64,000 bases of DNA from Halomonas eurihalina (lineage in GTDB: Bacteria; Pseudomonadota; Gammaproteobacteria; Pseudomonadales; Halomonadaceae). Below the pieces are notes generated by a model, which made no database searches, was not told the origin of the DNA, and worked only from the letters and a program-made list of their open reading frames with translations. The DNA lies in the NCBI RefSeq assembly GCF_008274785.1, contig NZ_VTPU01000001.1:186001-250000 (forward strand), in the 5' to 3' direction. Shown here in pieces: positions 9,492 to 17,912 of this stretch (position 1 is its first letter; the number at the start of each line of letters is the position of its first letter). Position numbers and translations under genes: made by a program.

Positions 9492-10222
9492 CGCAGTTGA
9501 TATTGCTCAGCGGTTGGGGCTGCGACGCCCGAATCTGGCGCCCTCTCGCCCCCTATTGGCCTGATGATCTCGAGGTCAAGGCACCGGACTGGCCCGGCTA
9601 TGCCGGTCGCTTGCCGCTCGCCGACCCCACGTCGCTGAACGAGCTGGCCAACGCCCTGGCCGACGACCTGCCGGCCGACGCCGTCTGGGTCGGCTGGTCG
9701 CTCGGCGGGCTGCTGGCTGGCGCTCTGCTCGAGCATCTTCCGACTCCGCGCGCCTTGGTACTGCTTGGCATCGGCGAGCGCTTCGTCCACCCGCAGGGGG
9801 TGAGCGACACGGCCCTGGCCGATTTCCGTCGCGCTCTCGAGCGCTCCCCCACCGCCGCACGGGAACACTTCCTGCGCTGGCAACTCGGGGGGGAGCCCGA
9901 CCCACGCAACGCGCACCAAACCCTGCGCCAGTTGCTCGACACAACCCTGCCGGCATCCACGGCCACCCTGGAAGCCGGCCTCGAGCATCTGGCATGCCTG
10001 AACAATCATTCGCGCCTGAGTGCCGCACCGTGCCCGGTGTATCGCCTCGCGGGCGCCCGCGACCCCTTGCTCGCTCCAGAGGTTCTCGCCCAAGCCGACC
10101 AGCGTCTCGACGACGCAGGACACTGTCCGATGCTCAGCCAACCGCAACACCTGGCGACACGGCTGGCGAGCATCGCCGCGCAACACCCGTCCGAGGCCGG
10201 GCGACCGGAGCTGACATCATGA
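9488..10222 (+). CDS. bioH: pimeloyl-ACP methyl ester carboxylesterase
   Basis: A 244-residue alpha/beta hydrolase that removes the methyl ester from pimeloyl-ACP methyl ester to end the BioC-BioH pathway. The nucleophile elbow GWSLGG places Ser at residue 71; the acid is in GARDPLL and the histidine in GHCPML. It overlaps bioF and bioC by 4 bases each. Sequence alone could also fit a BioH analogue such as BioG, but the motif set and position between bioF and bioC favour BioH. Confidence 0.9.
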   Translation: MTQLILLSGWGCDARIWRPLAPYWPDDLEVKAPDWPGYAGRLPLADPTSLNELANALADDLPADAVWVGWSLGGLLAGALLEHLPTPRALVLLGIGERFVHPQGVSDTALADFRRALERSPTAAREHFLRWQLGGEPDPRNAHQTLRQLLDTTLPASTATLEAGLEHLACLNNHSRLSAAPCPVYRLAGARDPLLAPEVLAQADQRLDDAGHCPMLSQPQHLATRLASIAAQHPSEAGRPELTS

Positions 10223-11028
10223 ACACGGCCTTGATCACCACCGAGCCGACCGACCATGCCGATGCCGCCGACTGGCGCGCCCGCGTCGCCCATGCCTTTT
10301 CCCGCGCCGCTCCGCATTATGCGCAGCGCGCGACCGCCCAGCATGCCATGGGCGAACGCCTGATGGCGCACCTGCCCGCCAGGGCCGACAGCATCCTGGA
10401 CCTGGGCTGCGGTCCCGGCGAACTGACCGCTCGCCTGGCCCGGCATTATCCCAGCCATCGCTGGATCGAGGGCCTCGACCTGGCCCCGGGCATGCTCGAC
10501 GAGGCGCGTCGACGCCACCCGGAACCGATCCGCTGGGTCTGCGGCGATGCTGGCATGCTCCCTCATTCCGCCGAAGCCTTCGATCTGGTCATCTCCAATT
10601 TGGCGATCCAGTGGTGCCGGGACCTGGACCGCGTACTCGGCGAGATTCGACGGGTGCTGAGGCCGGGAGGACGCGCCCTGCTCAATACCCTGGGCCCCGG
10701 CACCCTGCGCGAAGTGAGCCAGGCCTGGTCGCATCCCGAGCGTTCCGCCGCTTTGCTCGATTTCCACGACGCTCCCCGGTATCGACGGAGCGCGCGGCGT
10801 GCCGGCTTTCGGCGCGTCGCCATGGAGCAACGCGAGGAACGCTTCCACTATCCCGACCTGGATGCCGTGATGGCCTCCATCAAAGGGGTCGGTGCCCAGG
10901 TGGCTCGGCCAGGGAAGCGACTGACCCGAGCCGATCTGGCACGGGCCAGGCATCGATACGAGACGCTACGCGAATCACCTGGCCTCCCTGTCACCTATCA
11001 CCTTGTCACCCTGATCCTGGAGCGCTGA
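10219..11028 (+). CDS. bioC: malonyl-ACP O-methyltransferase
   Basis: A 269-residue SAM methyltransferase that starts pimelate synthesis by methylating malonyl-ACP. SAM motif I is ILDLGCGPGEL, followed by GLDLAPGML and the post-motif SNLAIQWC; the N-terminus has the family signature AFSRAAPHYAQRA. The start overlaps the bioH stop (ATGA, 10219-10222). Confidence 0.95.
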   Translation: MNTALITTEPTDHADAADWRARVAHAFSRAAPHYAQRATAQHAMGERLMAHLPARADSILDLGCGPGELTARLARHYPSHRWIEGLDLAPGMLDEARRRHPEPIRWVCGDAGMLPHSAEAFDLVISNLAIQWCRDLDRVLGEIRRVLRPGGRALLNTLGPGTLREVSQAWSHPERSAALLDFHDAPRYRRSARRAGFRRVAMEQREERFHYPDLDAVMASIKGVGAQVARPGKRLTRADLARARHRYETLRESPGLPVTYHLVTLILER

Positions 11029-11029
11029 C

Positions 11030-11743
11030 ATGCCCGCCTATTTCGTTACCGGCACCGACACCGATGCCGGCAAGACCCTGGTAGCCAGTGGCCTGCTGGC
11101 CCTGGCACGACGTCGCGGCCACACCACCCTCGGGCTCAAGCCGGTGGCCTCGGGCTGTGACGCCACGCCTCAAGGACTGCGCAACATCGATGCCCTGACG
11201 CTCGGCGAGCAGAGCACGCCCGAGGTGCCATACGACGTCCTCAATCCCTACGCCTATGCACCGGCTATCGCCCCGCATCTGGCCGCACGGCGTGCCGGTG
11301 ATGTCCCCACGTTGGACGACCTGGTCGCGGCCACTGCCGACCCACTAGCCTGGCAGCGTGACCTGACCCTGGTGGAAGGCGCCGGCGGCTGGCGGGTGCC
11401 ACTCAACGATGACGAGGATCTCGCCGGCCTGGCCAAGCGGCTCGAGCTTCCGGTGATTCTGGTGGTGGGGCTCAAGCTCGGTTGTCTCAACCACGCCATA
11501 CTCAGTGCCGAGGCGATTCGCGCCGATGGCCTGCAGCTGGCCGGCTGGATAGGCAATCTGGTCGAACCGGGCCTGTCCTTCGACGAAGCCGGCGATGCGG
11601 CCCTGTATCACGACAACCTCGATACCCTGACACGCCGTTTGTCGGCACCGAACCTCGGCATCCTGCCGCACCTGGCCGGCGAGAGTCCCGCCGCTCGTGC
11701 CGAGGCCGCCGCCGATTACCTGCGTCTTCCCGGGAGCGATTGA
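11030..11743 (+). CDS. bioD: dethiobiotin synthetase
   Basis: A 237-residue P-loop enzyme closing the ureido ring of dethiobiotin with CO2 and ATP. Walker A is GTDTDAGKT at residues 8-16; LKPVASGC and VEGAGGWRVP complete the active site. One base separates it from bioC. It is the last gene of the operon; bioA is encoded apart at 54487. Confidence 0.95.
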   Translation: MPAYFVTGTDTDAGKTLVASGLLALARRRGHTTLGLKPVASGCDATPQGLRNIDALTLGEQSTPEVPYDVLNPYAYAPAIAPHLAARRAGDVPTLDDLVAATADPLAWQRDLTLVEGAGGWRVPLNDDEDLAGLAKRLELPVILVVGLKLGCLNHAILSAEAIRADGLQLAGWIGNLVEPGLSFDEAGDAALYHDNLDTLTRRLSAPNLGILPHLAGESPAARAEAAADYLRLPGSD

Positions 11744-11788
11744 CTTGTGGGAGCCCGTCCGTAAAATATGGACGCCTGCCTGACCCGT

Positions 11789-11873
<85 letters not shown>

Positions 11874-11986
11874 TTCTCAATACCCCAGCGTCACCTGACG
11901 CTTCCCTAACCCCTTGCCCCTCGTGGTTTTTCGCTCCACGCTTTAACCTGACATCACCATGAATATGGGCCACAGCCCGCGTTATG

Positions 11987-12023
11987 GTGTATGCCTGCGT
12001 GTATGCCAGAGTTCGAGGCATAC
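11987..12023. promoter_or_regulatory. left arm-type integrase sites (GTATGCC x3)
   Basis: GTGTATGCC occurs at 11987-11995 and 11999-12007, and inverted GGCATAC at 12017-12023. Three copies of the same heptamer with the same two-orientation pattern lie inside attR (49951-49991), which fits arm-type binding sites of the integrase and/or excisionase. Confidence 0.6.
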
Positions 12024-12047
12024 AAGAAGAGAACGGGGAGACAGGGG

Positions 12048-13301
12048 ATGAAGCGTTCACAGATCAAGCGCCGGCCGCTGGCCGATACCGTGCTCGCATC
12101 ACTCGAGCCTGAAGACAAGGACTACCGCGAGCTTGATGGCCAGGGCCTCTACTTCCGGGTCAAGCGTAACGGCGCGAAGTCCTGGGAGCTGAGGTATAGG
12201 CGACCGAATGGTCGATGGTCATGGAAGGGGCTGGGCGGGTTCCCGGGGAAAAGCGGCAAGGCGGCGCGGCGCGAGGCCGAAGACCTCCGCCGGCTGGCCG
12301 CTGACGGCATCGACCTGGCTGCCGTCGATCGGGAAGCCAAGCCGCGCCACCTGTTCGCTGAGATCGCCGAAGACTGGTACCAGCGGAAGCTGGACGCCGG
12401 CCGATCACTAGGCACCACTCGCCAGATGCGGTTGTATCTCGACCGTGACATTCTCCCCGCCCTGGGCCGTAAACCGCTCGACGAGATCACGCGACAGGAC
12501 TGCACCGAGTTGCAGCGGGCGTTCGAGGACCGAGGGGCCCACAATATCGCCGAGAAGGTGCGTAGCTGGGTCGGCCAGATCTTCTCCCTGGCCATTGCCG
12601 AAGGGAAGTGCGAGATGAACCCGGCGAGCGAGCTGCGTCATGTGGCCGCCACTCCACCCAAGACCACGCACTACCCTCACCTCCTCGAGGCAGAACTGCC
12701 CGGATTCCTGCAGGCCCTCAACCGTTCGCGCAGCCGCCCGATCACCGTCGCCGCGGTATGGATGGTGCTGCGTACCGCATCGAGGCCCGGGATGGTTCGA
12801 TATGCAGAGTGGAGCGAGATTGACCTGGAGGCCGAGACCTGGACGATCCCGGCCGAGAAGATGAAGACGCGGCGCGACCATGTGGTCGCCCTGCCGAAGC
12901 AGACCGTAGCTTCGCTGCGTGACGTCTTCCAGCAGACCGGGCGCCGGCGACTGGTGTTCCCCGGCCAGGGCCCCAAGCATCCGGTGCTGGGCAACAGCAC
13001 GCTGAACCAGGCCATCGGCCGAGTGGGCTACAAGGGCAAGCTCACCGGGCACGGATCGCGTCATACGGCTAGTACTCTACTCCGCGAACACGGCTGGCCG
13101 AAGGATCACGTCGAGGTTCAACTGGCCCACAAGGAGCCCGGCGTGGCCGGCGTCTACAACCAGGCGTCCTATCTCAAACATCGGCGCCGGATGATGCAGT
13201 GGTACAGCGACTATCTCGACGCCCTATGCCGCGGCATCACCGACGAGGAGAAGGCCACATTCAAGAAGCGGGTCGAGGAAGACGACCAGGGGGACGGGTA
13301 G
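12048..13301 (+). CDS. int: tyrosine recombinase/integrase (P4-like)
   Basis: A 417-residue tyrosine recombinase with an N-terminal DUF4102-like arm-binding domain (GLYFRVKRNGAKSWELRYR), a central core-binding domain (~95-190) and a catalytic domain: Arg in RTASRPGMVRYAEW, HGSRHTAS box and Tyr in VAGVYNQASY. It should catalyse recombination at the tRNA-Leu attB. The start at 12048 follows GGGGAGACAGGGG; the frame is open to 11991 but that part overlaps the arm sites. It reads away from attL. Confidence 0.92.
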   Translation: MKRSQIKRRPLADTVLASLEPEDKDYRELDGQGLYFRVKRNGAKSWELRYRRPNGRWSWKGLGGFPGKSGKAARREAEDLRRLAADGIDLAAVDREAKPRHLFAEIAEDWYQRKLDAGRSLGTTRQMRLYLDRDILPALGRKPLDEITRQDCTELQRAFEDRGAHNIAEKVRSWVGQIFSLAIAEGKCEMNPASELRHVAATPPKTTHYPHLLEAELPGFLQALNRSRSRPITVAAVWMVLRTASRPGMVRYAEWSEIDLEAETWTIPAEKMKTRRDHVVALPKQTVASLRDVFQQTGRRRLVFPGQGPKHPVLGNSTLNQAIGRVGYKGKLTGHGSRHTASTLLREHGWPKDHVEVQLAHKEPGVAGVYNQASYLKHRRRMMQWYSDYLDALCRGITDEEKATFKKRVEEDDQGDG

Positions 13302-13494
13302 CATACCCCGATGATGGCCTAACATGTGGATTCATCCAGTGTCGTCACGGCAATTTCCGCGCCGTTGACGGCTCTATGCAGGGCCCGCCAAGCACCCGCG
13401 TCAACACCAAATAGCATAGAATGGCGTCCGGTTTGCCCCATGCATGCCCCATTAACAGCGGAACTTTATGGATAGTGGATAGGGAGGAAACACC
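13302..13494. other. intergenic stretch behind integrase
   Basis: About 190 bases with no credible frame or strong hairpin. A likely promoter for the P-loop gene at 13495 must lie here, but no convincing -35/-10 pair is seen. Confidence 0.3.
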
Positions 13495-13998
13495 ATGAAG
13501 ATACTGGTGACAGGCGCCGCAGGCTCTGGCACGTCGACGTTGGGAGAGTTATTGGCGAGCTACCTTGGAGCTTCGTTCCAAGAGGCCGACGACATTTACT
13601 GGCTGCCTACCACCCCACCCTTTCAGGAAAAGCGCTCCAGCGATGAGCGTCGAGTAATGATGGCCAAGACCCTCAGCGAGTCTGAAAGAGTCGTGGTTGC
13701 TGGATCAGTAATGTCATGGGGTGAAGCGATTGAGGATGCTTTTGACATGATCGTATTCCTCACAGCTCCTGCTCAGACACGACTTGAGCGAATCAGGCAC
13801 AGGGACATCCAACGGTTTGGGGTTGTGGATCCGGCATTCCTCGAATGGGCGGCTCAATATGATGATGGGGAGATGTCAGGAAGGAGCCTGGCTCGACACA
13901 AGGCTTGGCTTGCAGAGCGGTCATGCCATGTCCTATCGATCGAATCCACAAAGGATCCAGACACACTTGCGCAGCAAGTTTGTGACGCAATGAGGTAG
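13495..13998 (+). CDS. P-loop NTPase, adenylate/shikimate-kinase-like
   Basis: A 167-residue protein with Walker A GAAGSGTST at residues 7-15 and a nucleotide-kinase-like layout: EADDIYWL after the P-loop, a Walker-B-like DMIVFL with LTAP following, and a basic lid TRLERIRHRDIQRFG. Family members are annotated AAA family ATPase or adenylate kinase-like; the substrate is unknown. The ribosome site GGGAGGAAAC precedes ATG well. Codon use is more AT-rich than the flanking integrase. As the first cargo gene inside attL it could be a lysogenic conversion gene; nothing in the sequence assigns a phage function. Confidence 0.7.
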   Translation: MKILVTGAAGSGTSTLGELLASYLGASFQEADDIYWLPTTPPFQEKRSSDERRVMMAKTLSESERVVVAGSVMSWGEAIEDAFDMIVFLTAPAQTRLERIRHRDIQRFGVVDPAFLEWAAQYDDGEMSGRSLARHKAWLAERSCHVLSIESTKDPDTLAQQVCDAMR

Positions 13999-14032
13999 CC
14001 CAATGGTAGAGCCGCACCTGGCTCGAATCCCC
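13989..14032 (+). pseudogene. possible tRNA remnant lacking the anticodon arm
   Basis: GAGGTAGCCCAATGGTAGAG resembles a tRNA D-arm and GGCTCGAATCCCC a T-arm, but only a few bases separate them, so no anticodon arm exists. It overlaps the end of the P-loop gene. It may be a trace of another attachment site or chance similarity. Confidence 0.3.
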
Positions 14033-14142
14033 TTCCCGATCAGAACCCTACCTGACCCGCTGTCTCACGATTCGCCGACTGTCTCACGCCCTCGCCGCCA
14101 GGTGGTGAGCATTGTGGTGCGCGCCTGATCGCCGCAACCAGG

Positions 14143-14171
14143 TTGCCGTCCAGGTCTTTGCCTGATAATAC
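14143..14171 (+). promoter_or_regulatory. sigma70 promoter of the SOS cassette
   Basis: TTGCCG (14143-14148), 17 bases, TAATAC (14166-14171). The LexA box starts on the last base of the -10, so LexA binding would block transcription. Confidence 0.7.
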
Positions 14172-14186
14172 TGTATATATGAACAG
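14171..14186 (+). promoter_or_regulatory. LexA box 1
   Basis: CTGTATATATGAACAG: perfect CTGT-N8-ACAG with an AT-rich centre, the gammaproteobacterial LexA consensus. 20 of 21 bases of this region match the box at 45024-45039, flanks included (TACTGTATATATRAACAGCAT). Confidence 0.88.
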
Positions 14187-14207
14187 CATCATCAGGAGAC
14201 CAAAGCC

Positions 14208-14432
14208 ATGGCCAAGAAACCCTCCTCATACGAACTCCTCGGCCAGCGCATCCAGATCGAGATCGCTGCAGCAAGCCGCCGCGAGAAGCGCCAGGTGCAC
14301 CTGAAACCCGAGAACGGCGATAGCCCCGACGACTGGGATCGGCTAATCGACGAGATCAGCGAGAACGAGAACGTCGACGTGACCAGAACCGACGAGGGCT
14401 GGCTGGTCAGTTGGGTGCCGGTCGAGGCGTGA
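14208..14432 (+). CDS. DUF1654-like small protein under LexA control
   Basis: A 74-residue protein. SYELLGQRIQIEI at the N-terminus, a central basic linker and WDRLIDEISENENVDVTR followed by GWLVSWVP fit my memory of the DUF1654 family, small proteins often found in LexA regulons of pseudomonads. Their function is unknown. Ribosome site CAGGAG lies 11 bases before ATG. It is followed after one base by an unknown partner gene. Shortened remnants of the pair occur at 50188-50406. The family assignment is from recall and should be tested by an HMM search. Confidence 0.7.
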   Translation: MAKKPSSYELLGQRIQIEIAAASRREKRQVHLKPENGDSPDDWDRLIDEISENENVDVTRTDEGWLVSWVPVEA

Positions 14433-14433
14433 C

Positions 14434-14727
14434 GTGGCCACGCGGTACCAGATCACCCAATGGCGCAAGCGACTCGAGCGTAAAGGCTGGATCGGGCTCA
14501 AGCGTGCGCCTGCACCACGCGGCGAGCTCATTGAGTACCACGTCATCAGGCGGGGGTGGCTGTACAGCGGACGCTGCCAATTGAGCGACTACAGCCCGAG
14601 CGATTGGGCCATCGAGGGCTCGCTCGTCTGCATGCTCGAGCGCCGATACGGCATCGTCGATGGGGTCTGGCGCCGGGCATCGCCCGATGCCGGACCGAAA
14701 GGCGGGATCGTGAGGAGGATCCATTAA
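14434..14727 (+). CDS. unknown protein, partner of the DUF1654-like gene
   Basis: A 97-residue basic protein starting at GTG one base after the DUF1654-like stop, so probably translationally coupled and SOS-controlled. It contains QWRKRLERKGWIGLKRAP, IEYHVIRRGWLYSGRC and LERRYGIVDGVWRRA. I do not recognise the family. A frameshifted relative lies at 16950-17222 and a fused remnant at 50188-50406; positions conserved among them (W-R-K/Q-R-L-E-R-K, RGWLYSG, GI.DGVWRR) suggest real selection in the past. Confidence 0.6.
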   Translation: MATRYQITQWRKRLERKGWIGLKRAPAPRGELIEYHVIRRGWLYSGRCQLSDYSPSDWAIEGSLVCMLERRYGIVDGVWRRASPDAGPKGGIVRRIH

Positions 14728-14915
14728 AGGCGGCCATCCATGGCCTGGAGCTGCCCTAAATCGCGGTGACGCGACTGCCTTCCCTGGCGGCGACGCTCGT
14801 CCATAAGCGCCGCATGCTGTGGGCGTCACGGCCTCAAGGATAAGCTCTACATGAACGGGCTGCTGTGCGACATCCTCAACGGAGCGTGTAGGAAATCGCC
14901 GTCACTCCCCCGGAA

Positions 14916-15965
14916 CTACAGGCTGCACACCATACCGCTGGCCTCGATGTCCTCGACTCTCGACGGACCAATACCACTCACCCGGGTCAGCCCACCGACG
15001 TTCTCATAGGGGCGGGAATTGATGACATCCTCAGCCCTGGCCGGCCCAACATGTGGCAGCTCATCCAACCGGCTGACAGTTGCCTCGTTGATGTTGATGC
15101 ACCGAGGGCCGGAGTCCGTACTGGTCGTTTCATCCAGATCAACAATGCCGACATCGCCAACACCGATATAGACAGGGGCATGGTCCGAGACAACGTCGCG
15201 GGCCTGCTCATGCGTGAGATTTAGTAGCTCAGGGAACCGCACGATGCCGCTGCCGGTAAAGTCGAGAGCATCCCGGTCGAACCACAGATTGTCGTAGAGA
15301 TTCGCATACTCGCCGTCAGTCGAGCTGAGCGTCGTCGCGCCTGACGTGATTGCCGGGGACGCACCCAGGTCACGCAGCAACTGCCACGCCTCATGATCCG
15401 GCTCGAGGTTGAAATCACCGGCAATGATGCGATCTGAGTCAGGATAGACCTCCCTCATCCAGTCCCAGATTTCGGCGAGCTGCCGGATTTCCAGCGTGCG
15501 ATCGGCACGGCTATCCCCGTAAAGAATGTGCACGACCGCTATTGCTATGGTGTCGCCCGTATCGACATCGCGGAACTCAGCAAGATACGGCTCGCGAGCG
15601 AACTCGTCGCCGGGGTCCATATAGACGACGGCGCCCTGGGTGTACTCCACTTCGCTGTCGCGCCAGATGTAGCTGTAGCTCTCCTGGTACGAGGAGCGAC
15701 CCACTTCGTGAGATGTCATTGACGACCAGCTCTCTCCCGTCTGGGCCTCAAGCTCGCTCTCAAGCTGCGATACGGCAGCCTCGTCCATAACCTCCGTCAG
15801 AGCCCAGAGATCTCCGCCTTTCGCTATATGAGCGACATCATCTAGTCTCTTGCCATTGTCCCACCCCAAATGCTCGAGGTTCCATGTTCCGATCGTCATG
15901 TTCGCCGCGGCTGTCGCCGGCAGGCCCAGTGCGATGGCGAGCGCTACGGTAAATCCCTTTGCCAT
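14916..15965 (-). CDS. secreted endonuclease/exonuclease/phosphatase-family nuclease with C-terminal helix-hairpin-helix
   Basis: A 349-residue protein with a Sec signal peptide (MAKGFTVALAIALGLPATAAA). Residues ~25-270 form a DNase I-like EEP domain: GTWNLEHLGW, ALTEVMDE (metal-binding Glu), VVHILYGDSR, IIAGDFNLEPDH and the C-terminal VVSDHAPVY with the catalytic His. After an acidic linker, the last ~55 residues are a ComEA-type HhH domain (INEATVSRLDELPHVGPARAEDVI, then a second hairpin). This suggests a periplasmic or extracellular DNase. Start at 15965 has GAGGAA just upstream. It is a cargo gene in opposite orientation to its neighbours; no phage role is evident. Confidence 0.82.
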   Translation of the reverse strand: MAKGFTVALAIALGLPATAAANMTIGTWNLEHLGWDNGKRLDDVAHIAKGGDLWALTEVMDEAAVSQLESELEAQTGESWSSMTSHEVGRSSYQESYSYIWRDSEVEYTQGAVVYMDPGDEFAREPYLAEFRDVDTGDTIAIAVVHILYGDSRADRTLEIRQLAEIWDWMREVYPDSDRIIAGDFNLEPDHEAWQLLRDLGASPAITSGATTLSSTDGEYANLYDNLWFDRDALDFTGSGIVRFPELLNLTHEQARDVVSDHAPVYIGVGDVGIVDLDETTSTDSGPRCININEATVSRLDELPHVGPARAEDVINSRPYENVGGLTRVSGIGPSRVEDIEASGMVCSL

Positions 15966-16086
15966 TGCTTCCTCATGGGTGGTTGGTGGCGCATCCATAT
16001 TAGCGGTAATTCAAGTAAGTATCGAGGGCAAGGCGCAGTGCTATGCTGAACAGAGTACCCATGCAGTGATGAGCGCTGGAGGATTT

Positions 16087-16842
16087 ATGGCATACGATTT
16101 TCGAAGCCCACATTATTGTCTTAACCATGCTGAAAGACACATACAATCATTTTCGGAAGAAATGAAAAAATTTGTTGATTCATCGCCTTTCAAACGGGTT
16201 ATGGAGTTTGATCCTAACGGCCCGAGAGACATACACAAAATAATACTTGAAAAAGAAATGCCGGAAGCTCTATCCGGAATATCCGCCGACATTGTGCTAA
16301 ACCTACGAGCATCCCTTGACCAGTCCATGCATGCAATTGGAATGTCTTTTTCTGGTAAAGGATTAAACTTTCCAATAAGAAGCGGAGAAAATGATTTCTT
16401 AGGATTAAAGGACAGAATAGTAAAGCGGGCATCAGAAGAGATTTTTAACACAATATACAGCCTCAACCCATACCAAGGTGGAGACAACCTTTTATGGGAG
16501 ATGAATAGCTTATGCAATTCACAAAAACATGAAATAATAACTCCAATAGCAACATATGCTAGAATGGAATCAGCTTATATAAAAAATATAGAATCATCCC
16601 ACAACTTCAGCTTCCCTCCAAAATGGGATCCAGAAAATCAACAAATGATTTTAGCAATTGTAGACCATCGCACGGAGGCTAGCATTAGCGGAAAAATAAT
16701 ATACCAAATTGTAATAGCTAAAGAAGGAAACCTCTCAGGGTTGCCCGCTCTCGATGTATTTAAAAAAATGCATGAACGTACACAAAAAATAGTGGACGCA
16801 CTAGAACAAGAGAGCACTTCTCTCGGCATAATATCTTCTTGA
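16087..16842 (+). CDS. unknown AT-rich cargo protein
   Basis: A 251-residue soluble protein, start set by GGAGG 7 bases before ATG at 16087. It is much more AT-rich than the surrounding phage. Conserved-looking parts are HYCLNHAERHIQSF, NLRASLDQSMHAIG, NDFLGLKDRI and EMNSLCNSQKHEIITPIA. The LRASLDQ/NSQKHE pattern recalls uncharacterised helical proteins found in accessory islands, possibly HEPN-like, but no HEPN catalytic R-x4-6-H is clear. Function unknown; base composition points to recent transfer. Confidence 0.65.
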   Translation: MAYDFRSPHYCLNHAERHIQSFSEEMKKFVDSSPFKRVMEFDPNGPRDIHKIILEKEMPEALSGISADIVLNLRASLDQSMHAIGMSFSGKGLNFPIRSGENDFLGLKDRIVKRASEEIFNTIYSLNPYQGGDNLLWEMNSLCNSQKHEIITPIATYARMESAYIKNIESSHNFSFPPKWDPENQQMILAIVDHRTEASISGKIIYQIVIAKEGNLSGLPALDVFKKMHERTQKIVDALEQESTSLGIISS

Positions 16843-16949
16843 TAACAATAGATGCCTTCTCATTTAGAGTCAGGGTATATGCTCGCCAACATCCCCCCCC
16901 CTACACCTGGTGTAGCACCTAGCCCATCAACAAGAGCGCAGGCGCTGAA

Positions 16950-17222
16950 ATTTCCAAATGGCGCCAACGCCTGGAGCGCAAAGGCGGGATCGGCCCACGC
17001 CGGTCACTGCCACCCACGGACGAGTGGATCGAGTTTCACGTCATATGGCGTGGCTGGCTCTACAGTGGCCAGTCCCGGCTGTCGGGCTACGATCACGGCC
17101 GACTACTGGCGAGAGGGTAACAAGACCTATCTGCTCTACCGGCAGGAGGGCATCACCGACGGGGTGTGGCGGCGGTGCCAACCGGGTAGAGCGGGAGTGG
17201 CTAAAAGGCAGTGGAAGAGCTA
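16950..17222 (+). pseudogene. frameshifted relative of the SOS-cassette partner gene
   Basis: Translation gives ISKWRQRLERKGGIGPRR, IEFHVIWRGWLYSGQSRL and, in another frame, GITDGVWRR, aligning with the 97-residue protein at 14434. Frame breaks near 17119 and no intact start show it is dead. No LexA box precedes it. Confidence 0.7.
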
Positions 17223-17298
17223 GCCTTTAGCTATGCCTTTCGCAATCTTCATGCATGGTTGTGAATGGGCTGGATAGGTGCTACCAAGGAGTGCTCTA

Positions 17299-17541
17299 AT
17301 GATAAAAACACCGAAAGAACCTAAAGACCCAAAAACCATAAGCATTACAATAAAATGCCTGCACTGTGGAGAAAAATTTCCATCACCCATGTTCATGACG
17401 ACCCGAGGGGTCTTTAGTACTGCCACACTGACAGGAAACAAGGCGCAATGCCATTATTGCAATAAAATGACGAATTGCAATAAAGAGAATTTTGTCGCCA
17501 GATTCGAAGATGGTGGCTTTATAGGAAACGATGCATTATAA
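17299..17541 (+). CDS. small zinc-ribbon protein
   Basis: An 80-residue protein with two Cys pairs, CLHCGEKF and CHYCNKMTNC, typical of a zinc ribbon. AAGGAG lies 8 bases before the chosen ATG. It is AT-rich like its neighbours and ends just before a hairpin. I do not recognise the family; RNA or DNA binding is possible. Confidence 0.6.
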   Translation: MIKTPKEPKDPKTISITIKCLHCGEKFPSPMFMTTRGVFSTATLTGNKAQCHYCNKMTNCNKENFVARFEDGGFIGNDAL

Positions 17542-17606
17542 AAAAATAGACATGCAGGATGGTGACCAAACGGCGTCATGATGTTTCTAACGCCATCACA
17601 AATCAC

Positions 17607-17625
17607 AGCCCGCTCAACGCGGGCT
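17607..17625 (+). terminator. hairpin after the zinc-ribbon gene
   Basis: AGCCCGC-TCAAC-GCGGGCT, 7-bp perfect stem, followed by TAAG rather than a T run. Confidence 0.45.
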
Positions 17626-17710
17626 TAAGCGAAACATATACAAGTACTTCTTATGATATAGTGAACCTCCCTCCACGCTCGATTCTATCCCGAGGCAGAC
17701 CGTGGTCGTG

Positions 17711-17765
17711 CTGCTCAACTACCATAAGCCTATTGCGGCGCCCAGCCGCGGGCTGCGTTGAGCAG
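17711..17765. repeat. nested GC-rich inverted repeat in an AT-rich gap
   Basis: Outer arms CTGCTCAAC (17711-17719) and GTTGAGCAG (17757-17765) enclose an inner hairpin GCGGC-GCCCA-GCCGC (17735-17749). The 17542-17912 gap holds no credible gene; this two-level stem is its main feature and may be a structured RNA or protein-binding site. Confidence 0.55.
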
Positions 17766-17912
17766 CAGGGGTTGGTCCGCCGCTTCAGCAGAAAATAATC
17801 GACAACCTTCCTGTCGAATGGTAGGGTTTCCTATACTTACAGACTGTCACAACAAATAACAAAACAATCAATCCTAAATAAAAAAACATTTAACTATACG
17901 CAGAGGAATGCA

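Noticed and set aside
9116..10953. minus frames opposite bioF, bioH and bioC
   Set aside because: Typical high-GC shadows.
17559..17798. 79-codon plus frame in the AT-rich gap
   Set aside because: Crosses a terminator-like hairpin and the nested stem; no ribosome site.
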